Translations under genes and position numbers: made by a program
Assembly: GCA_024291935.2 (NCBI GenBank)
Contig: CM044312.1
Location: 62,001-126,000, forward strand
Length of the DNA stretch: 64,000 bases
Reading direction: 5' to 3'
Source: Okapia johnstoni
Lineage: Eukaryota > Chordata > Mammalia > Artiodactyla > Giraffidae
The notes under the pieces: generated by a model
The model's input: only the letters and a program-made list of their open reading frames with translations
What the model was told of the DNA's origin: nothing
The model's database searches: none
Shown: piece after piece, positions 9,848-20,225 of the stretch
How the letters are laid out: each line of letters begins with the position of its first letter
Numbering within the stretch: the stretch's first letter is position 1

Positions 9848-12267
9848 GATAATATTCATAAATAATCATAACTATTTATAAATAATACACACAGAATATA
9901 TTTTTTCAGTTCATGATTTCCTAGAATGAAAATGCATTCTCTAATGAATATGAAAATGCTAGCTTACTAGAATTTTTCTTACTATTTACAAATCATAATC
10001 CAACATGTATTTCAAAATTTAATTTCTAATTCTCTATTTACCTTAATGCTTCAATACCAGAGAGGAATTTCCAAATTAGAAAAAGTCCCTAAAAAGATTA
10101 AAGGCCCTTCGAGGCTTTTCTTTTGACTGGTTTGAATGTGACTTTCAGGTTGAAAATACTTGCTTCCTGGACTACCTACCATTTGCTGTCCCAGCGAAAT
10201 GTCAATCAGACTGGATCTTGCTTTGGATTTGAAGCTTTTGGTCTGAGTATGGAAGATCTTAGGGCTGAAAGACATACTCTTAACATAGTTACACATAAGT
10301 ACACAATCTAACACTGTAATGATCACTGTTTAAAAAAAAAACTTGAGAAACATTTTTGGTTATGTCAGAGTAGTAACTACATTTACAATCTTCAAAAAGC
10401 TTCAAAAGTCCTGAGTGGAAGCAGAATATGCTTCATATGATTTGCCAGGTAGGCTCACAGTTGAGCATAATGTGCTAACAGTGGAAAGAGAAAGTGAGAC
10501 ACATTCAGAATTTTTCCAAATTTGCCTCCACAGTGTTTGGTATTGTTCACACCTGAAACCCCAGAGGAAGCAAAGCTGTTGCCAGCATTACAGTCCCTCC
10601 CTGTATCACTTCCTCGCTGCATATCTGAGCGAAACGTTGGAAGCTGGGAAGGATCCCTGAAGAGATATTAAAGAGAAACACAGGTGGAGGCCAAGGGGGG
10701 CGGGGAAGCCCCTCTCCTCTGCCCAGAGACGCGCTGAGACTCCACCTCCGGGGGCAGGCGCCCTTCATCCCTCCCGGGGTGCCGTCTGCTGGGCGGACTG
10801 AGGCACCTCAGAGTCGTCACCCGCTGTGGGATCAGTGAAAACAAGGGGTCCTGCCCTGAGGGTACTTGCCTTCTCCTTCTTCCCGAAGTGCTTAGGCCTC
10901 CAGTGAGCTTGGCTGGATTATCAAAATGAAAGATCTTGGAAATTAGTTTAGTTTTGGACATGAGTGATTTCTTTGAAAGAGTATGCCTGCTGAATTGGCT
11001 AGTTATGGAGTATATTACATTCGCTTTTCCCAGGTCACTGGGCACGCCTAAACAACATAAAGTAGCAGGATTTTCATGGGAAAGAACACGATCTAACTTT
11101 CCTGCGGAGGCCGAGTTCTACCCAAACACTTGGGAAGAGTCAATCAGCGCAAGTGAACTTAGGCCGCATCAGATGCCTTGGACACTCCTAAATGGGTTGG
11201 ATGTCACCATGGTAATGGGATGTTGCAGATCTGATTTGTAAGAGTTCATCTACTCCATCTCATGAAACAGTAAACACACTTGAAAAGTTAATTAATGACA
11301 GAACTGACAAAGACTTACACAATCCTTATTGTTTTGCAAGCTAAGACCCTAAGAATTATAAATTGTATTTATGTTAAAATAGAATTTAGTGAGCATTTAG
11401 TAGCAGATACTTTTCATGAAATTATGTGAGATTTCTTCTTTAACATCTTACAGCCCTTCTGGCACAATAGCCTAACAGTTCTTCTAAAACTATTCAGAAA
11501 TGCTTTTAGTCTGGGTGCCAAAAACTATTCATAAAGTAAAGTGGTCATTTTACAGACACCATGCAAATGTGAGGCAGTGTTTCCGTCCACAAGGACACTG
11601 TGATGCTCTAGATACTTGAGGGATCCCTAGCTAAGGGAAATCACAATTTTAACTTGAATAACTGGAGAAGCCCCAATGCTTGTTCCGAATATTTTGAAAG
11701 AAGTAAAGCATTCAAATGTGCAATTCCGTGATGGGATTGGTAGCTGGGGCCCCTGGAAAGCTACTTTCATAACAATGCTCTGCTTATAGTAAGTTTTATA
11801 ATTATTTCTATGCAAATTATTTCTAAATAATGAAGAACATTAAGTTCATTGTGCGGCAATAATGAAACAACTGCTGAGATTCCATATACACAAATTACTT
11901 TAAAAGAAAGCAAGTCAGACACCATGGCATCAGATATTCCTGGATGGAATAAAGACTATCTCTGAGTGACTCCAGTTCCACAATAGGGGGTTGGAATGGA
12001 CTGCCATTTTATGACAGAGCATCTGTTTAGACTGTGTTGGTCAAGTTAGCTTTTTCCTTCACACAAGCATGTTCTGCACAGAGTTGCTGGGGTGTGGTGA
12101 TAGGAGCGGGCCAAGCCCTTGTACACGGCAGGCCGCATACACTGTCACGTGTCAGTGTTTCTGCAGGTGAAATAAGGGGCAGAGCAAGAGGTTTATAAGT
12201 TTTCTTTCTGGCAAAAATAATTTAAAAAAAACATTGTTCGAGGGATCAAGTTATTATTTTCCTACCA
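9848..12267. other. Unassigned stretch
   Basis: There are 2.4 kb without an assignable gene or young repeat. The region 10680-10870 is GC-rich and carries overlapping open frames on both strands (10547-10768 and 10668-11045, minus). They look like compositional frames with no recognised domain. Confidence 0.35.
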
Positions 12268-12542
12268 CTGCTGCTGCTGCTAAGTCGCTTCAGTCGTGTC
12301 CGACTCTGTGCGACCCCATAGACGGCAGCCCACCAGGCTTCCCCGTCCCGGGGATTCCCGAGGCAAGAACGCTGGAGCAGGTCGCCATTTCCTTCTCCGG
12401 TGCTTGAACAGGAAAAGCGAAAGTGAAGCCGCTCAGTCGAGTCCGACTCTTAGCGACCCCATGGACTGCAGCCCACCAGGCTCCTCCGTCCATGGGATTT
12501 TCCAGGCAAGAGGACTGGAGTGGGGTGCCATTGCCTTCTTCG
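12268..12542 (-). mobile_element. Bov-A2 SINE, complete dimer, antisense
   Basis: Two Bov-A monomers in tandem, both on the minus strand, each containing the BovB-derived 'tggactgcagcccaccaggc'-type block. They are joined by the usual spacer of GAAA-rich sequence at about 12405-12425. It has the CTG run at one edge typical of Bov-A2. It lacks the tRNA head, which distinguishes it from Bov-tA. Complete length suggests a relatively recent insertion. Confidence 0.9.
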
Positions 12543-12903
12543 ACCACTAAATACCATATATTCAGTAGGCATTAAACACAATATCCTGTAAAGGAAAGTC
12601 AGGAGGAAGCAGGTTTCTTCACAATGGATAGATTTTCAAACAAGTAACAATGAAGTAACCCATGCTCTTAAGTTTTGTTCCTTAAACAAACTAAGCAAAT
12701 ACTAGGTACGTGTAACCTAAGATGATGTACGAATAATCTCTGTTTGACTGGGAAACTGATCTACCAAAGTCCTTGGGTCTATTCCAACGTAAGATTTCAT
12801 GATTTTGAGTGTCATTCGACAATGCTACAGACTGTGATCCTATTCTCCAAAGCCTAGTTTTTACAAGATACCCAGAGAAAGGGCTATAGAGCCTCATTAG
12901 TTT
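12543..12903. other. Unassigned stretch
   Basis: No gene or nameable repeat was seen between the Bov-A2 and the L1 beginning near 12904. Confidence 0.4.
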
Positions 12904-12941
12904 TGGGGGGTTTTTTTTGAGCAGTTTTACGGAGCTATAAG
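12904..12941 (-). mobile_element. L1 LINE 3' end, antisense (left piece)
   Basis: A T-rich start followed by 'gagcagttttacggagctat' resembles the complement of an L1 3' end. It is separated from the rest of the L1 by a Bov-tA insertion. Confidence 0.45.
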
Positions 12942-13146
12942 GAAGTGAAAGTCAAAATGTTAGTCGGTCTGTTGTGTCTGACTCTGCAACTGCATGGTCT
13001 GCAGCCCACCAGGCTCCTCCGTCCATGGGATTCTCCAGGCAAGGTACTGGAGCGGGTAGCCATCCCCTTCTTCAGAGGCTCTTCCTGACCCAGGCTTCCC
13101 ACATTGCAGGCTGATTCTTTACCATCTGAGCCACCACAGAAGCCCC
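12942..13146 (-). mobile_element. Bov-tA SINE, antisense, nested in L1
   Basis: The tail is at the left ('gtctgttgtgtctgactctg') and the tRNA-like head at the right ('taccatctgagccacca'). It splits an older L1. Confidence 0.85.
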
Positions 13147-14117
13147 ATAATTGACACAAAATAAATACACATATTAAATATGTACAATTTAATGTTTTGA
13201 CATCTGTATTCACTCAGGACACCACTACTCATTATTAAAATAAATGTGTCCATCATTCCCAAAAGTTTCTTCCTGCTGGTTTTTAATCTCTCCCCTGTGG
13301 CCCTCCCCTCCTCCAGTACCCAGGCAACCACTTTCATCACAATTGCGTAGTTTTCATTTTCTAGGATTTTATATCAGTTGAATCATCCAGTGTGTGCACT
13401 TTTTGTCTGGATTGTTTCATCAGCATGATTATATCAAGACATCATTGTACCAGCATGTGTCAGCACTTCTTTCCTCTTTATTGCTGAGTAGCGTCCCACT
13501 GTGTGGCTGTATCAGTTTGTCCATTCACTTACAGATAGACACGTGTGTGCTTCCAATTCTGGCTATGACGTATAAAGCTGTACTGAGCATTTATGTATGG
13601 CTTTGTGTTGACATATGCTTTTACTTTTCCTAGTAAACACCTAGGAGTAGAATGATTGAACACACTGAAGTTGTATGCTCATCTTTTAGAGACTCTGAAA
13701 ATCATCTTCCAAAGCAGCTGTACCATTTCGCCCTCCCCTTCCGCCTGCCCACCCCCCGGTGAGAGTTCCGGGTTTTTCATAGCCTCGCTGACACTTGCTA
13801 TGGCTGATCTTTTTATCTGTAGCCAACCTTAGCACAAAGTTAACCTTGCGTTTAACTAGTAAATAATGATATTGAATGTGTTGTCACGTGTTTACTTGCC
13901 GCTCTTACTTCTTCTCTGGTTCAAACCTTCTGTCCATTTTGCAGTTGGCTGTTTTGGTGTTTTGTTATTGAGCTTTGAATGGTCATTACGTAGTCTAGAC
14001 ACAAGTTCGTGACTTGCAAATAATTTCTCCCTGGCTTCTATTTTATTCTCCTAACAGTCCTTCAAACAGCAGCAGCGTTTTATGTTAATTAGCTTAAATT
14101 TATCCATTTTTTTCTTT
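13147..14117 (-). mobile_element. Old L1 LINE 3' region, antisense
   Basis: The complement of an L1 3' region, with blocks in order: 'tttattgctgagtagcgtcc', 'cagtttgtccattcactta', 'cacctaggagtagaatgatt', 'agcagctgtaccatttcg', and 'tttgcagttggctgttttgg'. High divergence implies an ancient copy. It ends abruptly where VPS35-like sequence begins, and no L1 resumes after the BovB at 16520. Confidence 0.75.
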
Positions 14118-14834
14118 AATACTGCAGAGAGGCTTTGGCTCAGGAATATCTTATGGAGTACATTATTCAGGTTTTTCCCTGAAGAATTCCACCTTCAAAC
14201 TTTGAATCCTTTTCTTTGGGCTTGGCTGAGTTACATCAATATGTAAAGGTGAAAAAGTACTCATTTCTTTAATGGATAGATTAACCTTATTTGCTCACCA
14301 TGAAGATGGACCTGGAATCCCAACAGATATTAAAACTTTGACATATTTTCACATTAGGTGGCTACAGTAATACAATCTAGACAACACATGCCTTCAGAGG
14401 AAGTTGCATCTTTACAAGTCTCTCTCATCAATCTCACTACGAAGTGTTATCCTGATCTTGTGGACTATCTTGATAAAGTTCTAGAAATAACAGTAGACAT
14501 ATTTAATAAACTCGACCATGAACATATTGCTACCAGTAGTGCAGTTTCACCATAAACTCACCAGACTTTGGAAGATACCTGTTGACACAACAATATTTTA
14601 ACAATCTTGAAGTTAAAACATTTTCACCCACTCTTTGAGAATTTTGATGATGAGTCCAGAAAGAGCATGAGTTGTTATGTGCTTAGTAATGCTCTGGATT
14701 ATAACACCAAAATTGTCTCTCAAGACCAGGTGGAATCCATAATGAATCTGATATCTACACTGATTCAGGATCAGCCAGATCAACCTGTAGAAGACCCTGA
14801 CCCAGAGGGCTTTGCTGATGAGTAGAGCCTTGTA
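14118..14834 (+). pseudogene. VPS35: VPS35 processed-pseudogene fragment
   Basis: Translation of this intronless block follows the middle of VPS35, the alpha-solenoid scaffold of the retromer complex that recycles cargo from endosomes. Recognisable pieces in order are: a 'CREALAQEYLMEYIIQVF' segment at about 14123, '[20 protein letters not shown]' at 14358, '[20 protein letters not shown]' at 14607, and '[20 protein letters not shown]' ending at 14825. Several exons' worth of coding sequence without introns indicates an mRNA copy. Stop codons (for example after FP at about 14192, at 14553, and in the QSL position at 14824) and small indels show it is dead. Both ends of the mRNA are missing. 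It passes directly into a BovB copy in the same orientation. Confidence 0.9.
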
Positions 14835-16520
14835 GAGAACATTTTGTGCAAAGTAGGGAACATTTCATGCAAAGATGGGCACAATAAAGGACAGAAATGG
14901 TATAGACGTAACAGAAGCAGAAGATATTAGGAAGAGGTGGCAAGAATACGCAGAAGAATTGCACAAAAAAGATCTTCATGACCCAGATAATCACAATGGT
15001 GTGACCACTCACCTAGGGCCAGACATCCTGGAATGTGAAGTTAAGTGGGCCTTAGGAAGCATCACTACAAACAAAGCTAGTGGAAGTGATGGAATTCCAG
15101 TTGAGCTATTTCAAATCCTGAAAGATGATGCTGTGAAAGTGCTGCACTCGATATGCCAGCAAATTTGGAAAACTCAGCAGTGGCCACAGGACTGGAAAAG
15201 GTTAGTTTTCTTTCCAATCCCAAAGAACGGCAATGCCAAAGAATGTTCAAACTACTGCACAATTGCACTCATCTCACATGCTAGCAAAGTAATGCTCAAA
15301 ATTCTCCAAGCCAGGCTTTGACAGTACGTGAACCATGAACTTCCAGATGTTCAAGCTAGTTTTAGAAAAGGCAGAGGAACCAGAGATCAAATTGCCAACA
15401 TCCATTGGATCATCAAAAAGGCACGAGAGTTCCAGAAAAACATTTATTTCTGCTTTATTGACTATGCCAAAGCCTTTGACTGTGTGGATCACAACAAACC
15501 GGAAAACTCTTAAAGAGATGAGAATATTAGACCACCTGACCTGCCTCCTGAGAAATCTGTATGCAGGTCAAGAAGTAGCAGTTAGAATCGGACATGGAGC
15601 AACTAACTGTTTCCAAATTGGGAAAGGAGTACATCAAGGCTGTATATTGTCACCCTACTTATTCAACTTATATGCAGAATACATCATGTGAAATGCCAGG
15701 CTGGATGAAACACAAGCTGAAATCAAGATTTCCTGGAGAAATATCAATAACCTCAGATACACAGAACACCACCCTTAAAAGCTAAGAAGAACTAAAGAGT
15801 CTCTTGATGAAAGTGAAAGAGGAGAGTGAGAAAGCTGGCTCAAAAGTCAACATTCAAAAAACTAAGATCATGGCATCCAGTCCCATCACTTCATAGCAAA
15901 TAGAGGGGTAAACAATGGAAATAGTGACAGACTTTTTTTTCTTGGGCTCCAAATTCACTGCAGATGGTGACTGCAGCCATGAGATTAAAAGACGCTTGCT
16001 CCTTGGAAGAAAAGTTATGACCAACCTAGACAGCATATTAAAAAGCAGAGACATTACTTTACCAACAAATGTCAGTCTAGTCAAAGCTATGGTTTTTCCA
16101 GTAGTCATGTGTGGATGTGAGAGTTGAACTATAAAGAAAGCTGAGCACTGAAGAATTGATGCTTTTGAACTGTGGTGTTGGAGAAGACTCTTGAGAGTCC
16201 CTTGTACTTCAAAGAAATAGAACCAGTCAATCTTAAAGGAAATCAACCCCGAATATTCTTTGGAAGGACTGATGCTGGAGCTGAAACTCCAATACTTTGG
16301 CCACCTGATGTGAAGAGCCAACTCACTGGAAAAGACCCTGATGCTGGGAAAGACTGAAGGCAGGAGGAGAAGGGGATGACAGAAGATGAGATGGTTGGAT
16401 GGCATCACCAACTTGATGGACATGAGTTTGAGCAAGCTCTGGGAGATGGTGAAGGACAGGGAGCCTGGGGTGCTGCAGTCCACGGGGTTGCAAAGAGTCG
16501 GACACGACTGAGCGACAACA
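14835..16520 (+). mobile_element. BovB LINE, 5' truncated, with decayed reverse transcriptase
   Basis: About 1.7 kb of BovB, from just before the reverse transcriptase to the 3' tail. Frames at 14875-15321 and 15335-15691 encode RT pieces. These include 'KASGSDGIPVELFQILKDD', the motif-A-like 'FCFIDYAKAFDCVDH' (frame at 15328-15513) and motif-B-like 'GVHQGCILSPYLFNLY'. The motif-C YADD region near 15757 is mutated ('cagatacacagaacaccacc'). Frameshifts and stops inactivate it. It begins exactly where the VPS35-like sequence stops, with a 21-base imperfect tandem duplication at the join. Confidence 0.92.
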
Positions 16521-16554
16521 GCAATTGTTGCGTCACTCACTGCTCTTTCAGGTG

Positions 16555-16770
16555 TAGCTAGTTTTATGTGTCGACTCGGCTCAGCCAGAGGAACCACATG
16601 TTTGGCCAAACATCAGCACAGATGTTGCTCTGGAGGTATTTTTAGATGAGAGTAACATTGGAATCAGCAGACTTTAGGTAAAGCAGATTGCCCCCAGAGT
16701 GTGGGTGGTCTCACTCACTCAGTTGAAAGTCTTAAGAGACAGATATTCAGATCCTCCTAGGAAGAAGGTA
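16555..16770 (+). repeat. Ancient interspersed repeat, family not assigned
   Basis: It begins 'ttttatgtgtcgactcgg' and continues with 'ggtatttttagatgagagta', 'taaagcagattgcccc' and 'agttgaaagtcttaagagac'. This is the word order of a widespread ancient mammalian repeat, but I cannot assign the family name with certainty. It has no reading frame. Confidence 0.45.
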
Positions 16771-17176
16771 TTCCCATTATTTCTCAGCACTCAAAAGTAG
16801 AAATAGAGACTGAATCCTAGGGGGCTTTATTATAGTTTTGTCACATATAGCACTCAGAATGTAAAGAGTAAATCTCGTGAGTATTCGTAAAAACCAAAAG
16901 AACGCTTAAGTTGTATTTTGATGTGATACTTCCTTTTTACATTAACAGATTTTAACATGTAGCCATAGCAAAGAGGAAACTCATCCCATTTGGTAGGTTA
17001 GGTACCCAACAGAAAGAGAAATAGGTTTTATAACTTTCACCCATTAGTGTGGAGAGAGAATTTGTGATGACTACCATATAAATTAAGATATATCGTTATG
17101 TTCAACTCTTAGAGAAAACTGGAAGTCTCTGTTTTATATCATTTATATATGATTCTGCATAGGAAGGGCATAGGAA
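16771..17176. other. Unassigned stretch
   Basis: AT-rich sequence. No gene or repeat was recognised. Confidence 0.35.
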
Positions 17177-17297
17177 GCCCCTTGGAAGAAAAGCTATGAC
17201 AAACCTAGACGGTGTATTAAAAAGCAGAGACATTGCTTTGTCAACAAAGGTCCATATAGTCAAAGCTATGGTTTTTCCAGTAGTCATGTATGGATGT
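17177..17297 (+). mobile_element. BovB LINE internal fragment (left half of a split copy)
   Basis: It starts at 'ccccttggaagaaaagctat' in the post-RT region and runs to 'gtcatgtatggatgt'. There it is interrupted by a SINE and continues at 17442. Confidence 0.85.
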
Positions 17298-17441
17298 ATG
17301 GAGTCACATATGGAGAAGGAAATTGAAACCCACTCCAGTATTCTTGCCTAGAGAATCCCATGGACAGAGAGGCCTGGCGGGCTACAGTCTATGGGGTTGC
17401 AAGAGTTGAACACGACTTAGCAACTGAACCACCACCACCAC
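17298..17441 (+). mobile_element. 5'-truncated Bov-tA SINE nested in BovB
   Basis: The head is missing. The linker 'atggagaaggaaattgaaac' and the tail ending 'acacgacttagcaactgaac' plus an (ACC)n run remain. It is flanked by the BovB word catgtatggatgt (17285-17297) and catgtgtgaatgt (17442-17454), a 13-base target-site duplication with two mismatches. Confidence 0.9.
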
Positions 17442-17856
17442 CATGTGTGAATGTGAGAGTTGCACCATAAGAAGGCTGAGCACCAAAGAACTGATGCTTT
17501 CAAACTGCGGTGTTGGAGAAGACTCTTGAGAGTCGCTTGGACAGCAAGGAGATCAAACCAGTTGATGCTAAAGGAAATCAATCCTGGATATTCATCGGAA
17601 GGACTGATGCTGAAGCTGAAGCTCCAATACTTTGACCACCTGATGCGAAGAACTGACTCATTTGAAAAGACTCTGATGCTGGGAAAGATTGAAGGTGGGA
17701 AGAGAAAGGGATGAGAGGATGAGATGGTTGGATGGCATCACCGACTCAATGGACATAAGTTTGAGCAAGCTCCGGAAGTTGGTGATGGACAGGGAAGCCT
17801 GGCATGCTGTAGTCCATGGGGTCACAAAGAGTCGGACATGACTGAGCGACTGAATA
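17442..17856 (+). mobile_element. BovB LINE 3' end (right half of the split copy)
   Basis: Continues the BovB C-terminal region through to the tail 'cggacatgactgagcgactg'. The frame at 17460-17714 includes 'KAEHQRTDAFKLRCWRRLL', the region next to the polyprotein end. Confidence 0.9.
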
Positions 17857-18359
17857 ATAACAATAGGAAATGTGCTTCTTGAATCTCCAAAGCTCTGGCT
17901 TATCTGCACATAAACTTACCTGCTTATGTGCAAGCAGTAATTCACTACATATTTGAATATTGTGCTAAAACTATTAGAGCTTATAAGAAGTAGCCTCTTT
18001 GTAACTGTGACAACTTCTCTTTGATAAGATTTCTTTGCTTAAATTAAAAAATAGCAGGTGTTGACTTATGCAGTTGTAAAGTGTCAGACTTAAAACTAAA
18101 ATTGCATATTGTACATCAAGTGAATTAGGAGGAAAAGTTGCCAAATATCTATAATTTCTCCATCCCCTACCAAGACTCATAATTTTGTAGTTCTTTCAGA
18201 TTCAGCAGGAACGGGTAATTCTTAAATTCACAAATCTGTAAAAGGAACATAAAGGAGAATGTCTTACAATCTTTAAAAATGTAAAGTCTAAATATTATAC
18301 CAAAATTAAGTTATAATGGAAAAACTAATAAATGTGAGAAAGAAACTAGTGATTTGCAC
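17857..18359. other. Unassigned AT-rich stretch
   Basis: No gene or nameable repeat was seen. Confidence 0.35.
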
Positions 18360-18700
18360 TTGATACAAGAAAACTATGAGAAAAAATGCAGCCTATATGA
18401 CAAAGAGATAAAATTAATAATTTAAGAAGAACCTTTACAAATGAGTAAAACAATATGATGAGTAATATAAAAAATGGCAGCAGATATGAATGAACAATTA
18501 GAAAAAGAAACACTGACCAGTGAACACGAAAACATTTACCACTTTATTTCAATCAAATAAGTTGCATTTGAGCTAATAATATGTTATTTTATAACCTTCA
18601 GATGGGCAAACACTAAAGAGTAAGACAATACCCGGAGGTGATCCTGATTGGATGAAACAGGTGCTCTATTAATGGGTGTACATTTTACATTAATAGTCAT
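18360..18700 (+). mobile_element. Old L1 LINE 3' fragment, sense
   Basis: Diverged L1 3' words appear in order: 'atatgaatgaacaattagaa', 'gaaacactgaccagtgaaca', then 'gatgggcaaacac' and 'ggatgaaacaggtgctctat'. It is old and without a frame. Confidence 0.5.
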
Positions 18701-18705
18701 TATGA

Positions 18706-19504
18706 TAGATATCAATAACCTCAGATATGCAGATGACACCACCCTTATGGCAGACAGTGAAGAAAAACTAAAGAGCCTCTTGATGAAAGGGAAAGAGGAG
18801 AGTGAAAAGCCTGGCTTAAAACTCAACATTCAGAAAACTAAGATCATGGCATCTGCTCCCATCACCTCATGGCAAATAGATGGGGAAACAGTGGAAACAG
18901 TGACAGACTTCATTTTCTTGGACTCCAAAATCACTGTGGATACTGATTTCAGCCATGAAATTAAAAGATGCTTGCTCCTTGGAAGAAAAACTATGACAAA
19001 CCTATACAGTGTATTAAAAAGCAGAGAAATTATTTTGCCAACAAAATTCAGTCTAGTCAAAGCTCTGGCTTTTCCAATAGTCTTGTATTGTTGAGAGACT
19101 GGGGTCATAAAGAAGGCTGAGTGCCAAAGAATTGATGCTTTCAAACTGTGGTGTTGGAGAAGACTCTCGAGAGTTCCTTGGACAGCAAAGAGATTGAACC
19201 AGTCAATCTTAAAGGAAATCAACCCTGAATATTCATTGGAATGACTGATGTTGAAGCTGAAACTCCAATACTTTGGCCACCTAATGCGAAGAGCTGACTC
19301 ATTTGAAAAGACCCTGATGCTGGGTAAGATTGAGGGCAGGAGGAGAAGGGGACGATAGAGGATGAGATGGTTGGATGGCATCACTGAGTCAATGGACGTG
19401 AGTTTGAGCAAACTCTGGGAGATAGTGAAGGACAGGGAAGCCTGTTGTACTGCAGTCTGTGGGGTTGCAAAGAGTCAGACACGACTGAGCGACTGAACAA
19501 CAGC
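18706..19504 (+). mobile_element. BovB LINE 3' part, truncated just before the YADD motif
   Basis: The copy starts at 'atcaataacctcagatatgc', so it retains the RT motif C (NLRYADDTTLMA in the frame at 18648-19094) but lacks motifs A and B. The following region encodes 'LKLNIQKTKIMASAPITSW'. A stop at about 19093 ends the frame. The 3' tail 'acacgactgagcgactgaac' is present. Confidence 0.92.
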
Positions 19505-19524
19505 ATGGAAGATAAACTTGCAAC

Positions 19525-20215
19525 ATTCTTGTTTATTGAGATGTAATTATCATATAACATTTACTATTTTATTTATTATCCTAAAATTTCTTATTGCTGG
19601 AAAACTAGATCCCAAGACTTGTTAAATGGTATGCAGGGTAGCAGTAGGACTGAAGGCACAGCTGATGAGCCCAGTCTGTGAGCCTGAGGAGTGAGCACAC
19701 TGAATGCTGGAGTTTGGCTTTGTTTCACTTGGTTCTCAGCTGTGTTCTGTATAGTTGAGGTTTTGGTCAAGAACTTAGATAAATAAATTGTTTTTGGCTT
19801 TCTACAGAGTTTATAGAGAAAGACAATATTTGTGTCTCCTTTGAATTATAGACTCTCAGGTCAGATATACTTTCCAGACTTAATTCCATTCTTAAAATCT
19901 AAAATTCACGATTTTAAAGTGTACTATTCAGTCAGCTTATTATATTCCCGTGGTTTTGCAACCATCAGCACTTCTAATCAGGAAGGTTTTCATCACCGCC
20001 CCCAGAGAAATTCCTAACCCATCAGCACACACTCTCCACTCCCTCCTCCCTCCTCCCTCCAGCTCCTGGAACCACTGTTCTGCTTTCTGTCTCTGTGGAT
20101 CTGCCTATTCTGGACGAGGAAAATGGAATCATGGACTATGTGGTCCTTTGTGTCTGACTTCTCAGCATAAAGTTTGCACAGTTCATCTGTGTCCTATGTC
20201 AGGGCTTCCTTCTTT
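19525..20215 (-). mobile_element. Old L1 LINE 3' region, antisense, host of a BovB insertion
   Basis: The complement of an L1 3' end. 'tttattgagatgtaattatc' sits near 19530, and the better match is 19870-20215 with 'gattttaaagtgtactattc', 'ctgtctctgtggatctgcct' and 'ggaatcatggactatgtgg'. About 19610-19860 is uncertain. The L1 is broken by BovB and resumes near 23250. Confidence 0.65.
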
Positions 20216-20225
20216 GGTCTCAGTG

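Noticed and set aside
14118..14834. Functional VPS35 gene or exon
   Set aside because: It is intronless, has internal stops and indels, and lacks both ends of the coding sequence.
15854..16609. 251-codon minus-strand frame as a protein
   Set aside because: It is the antisense shadow of the BovB copy on the plus strand.
18830..19411. 193-codon minus-strand frame as a protein
   Set aside because: Antisense of BovB. Similar shadows occur at 20174-20821, 33814-34203 and 38304-38765.
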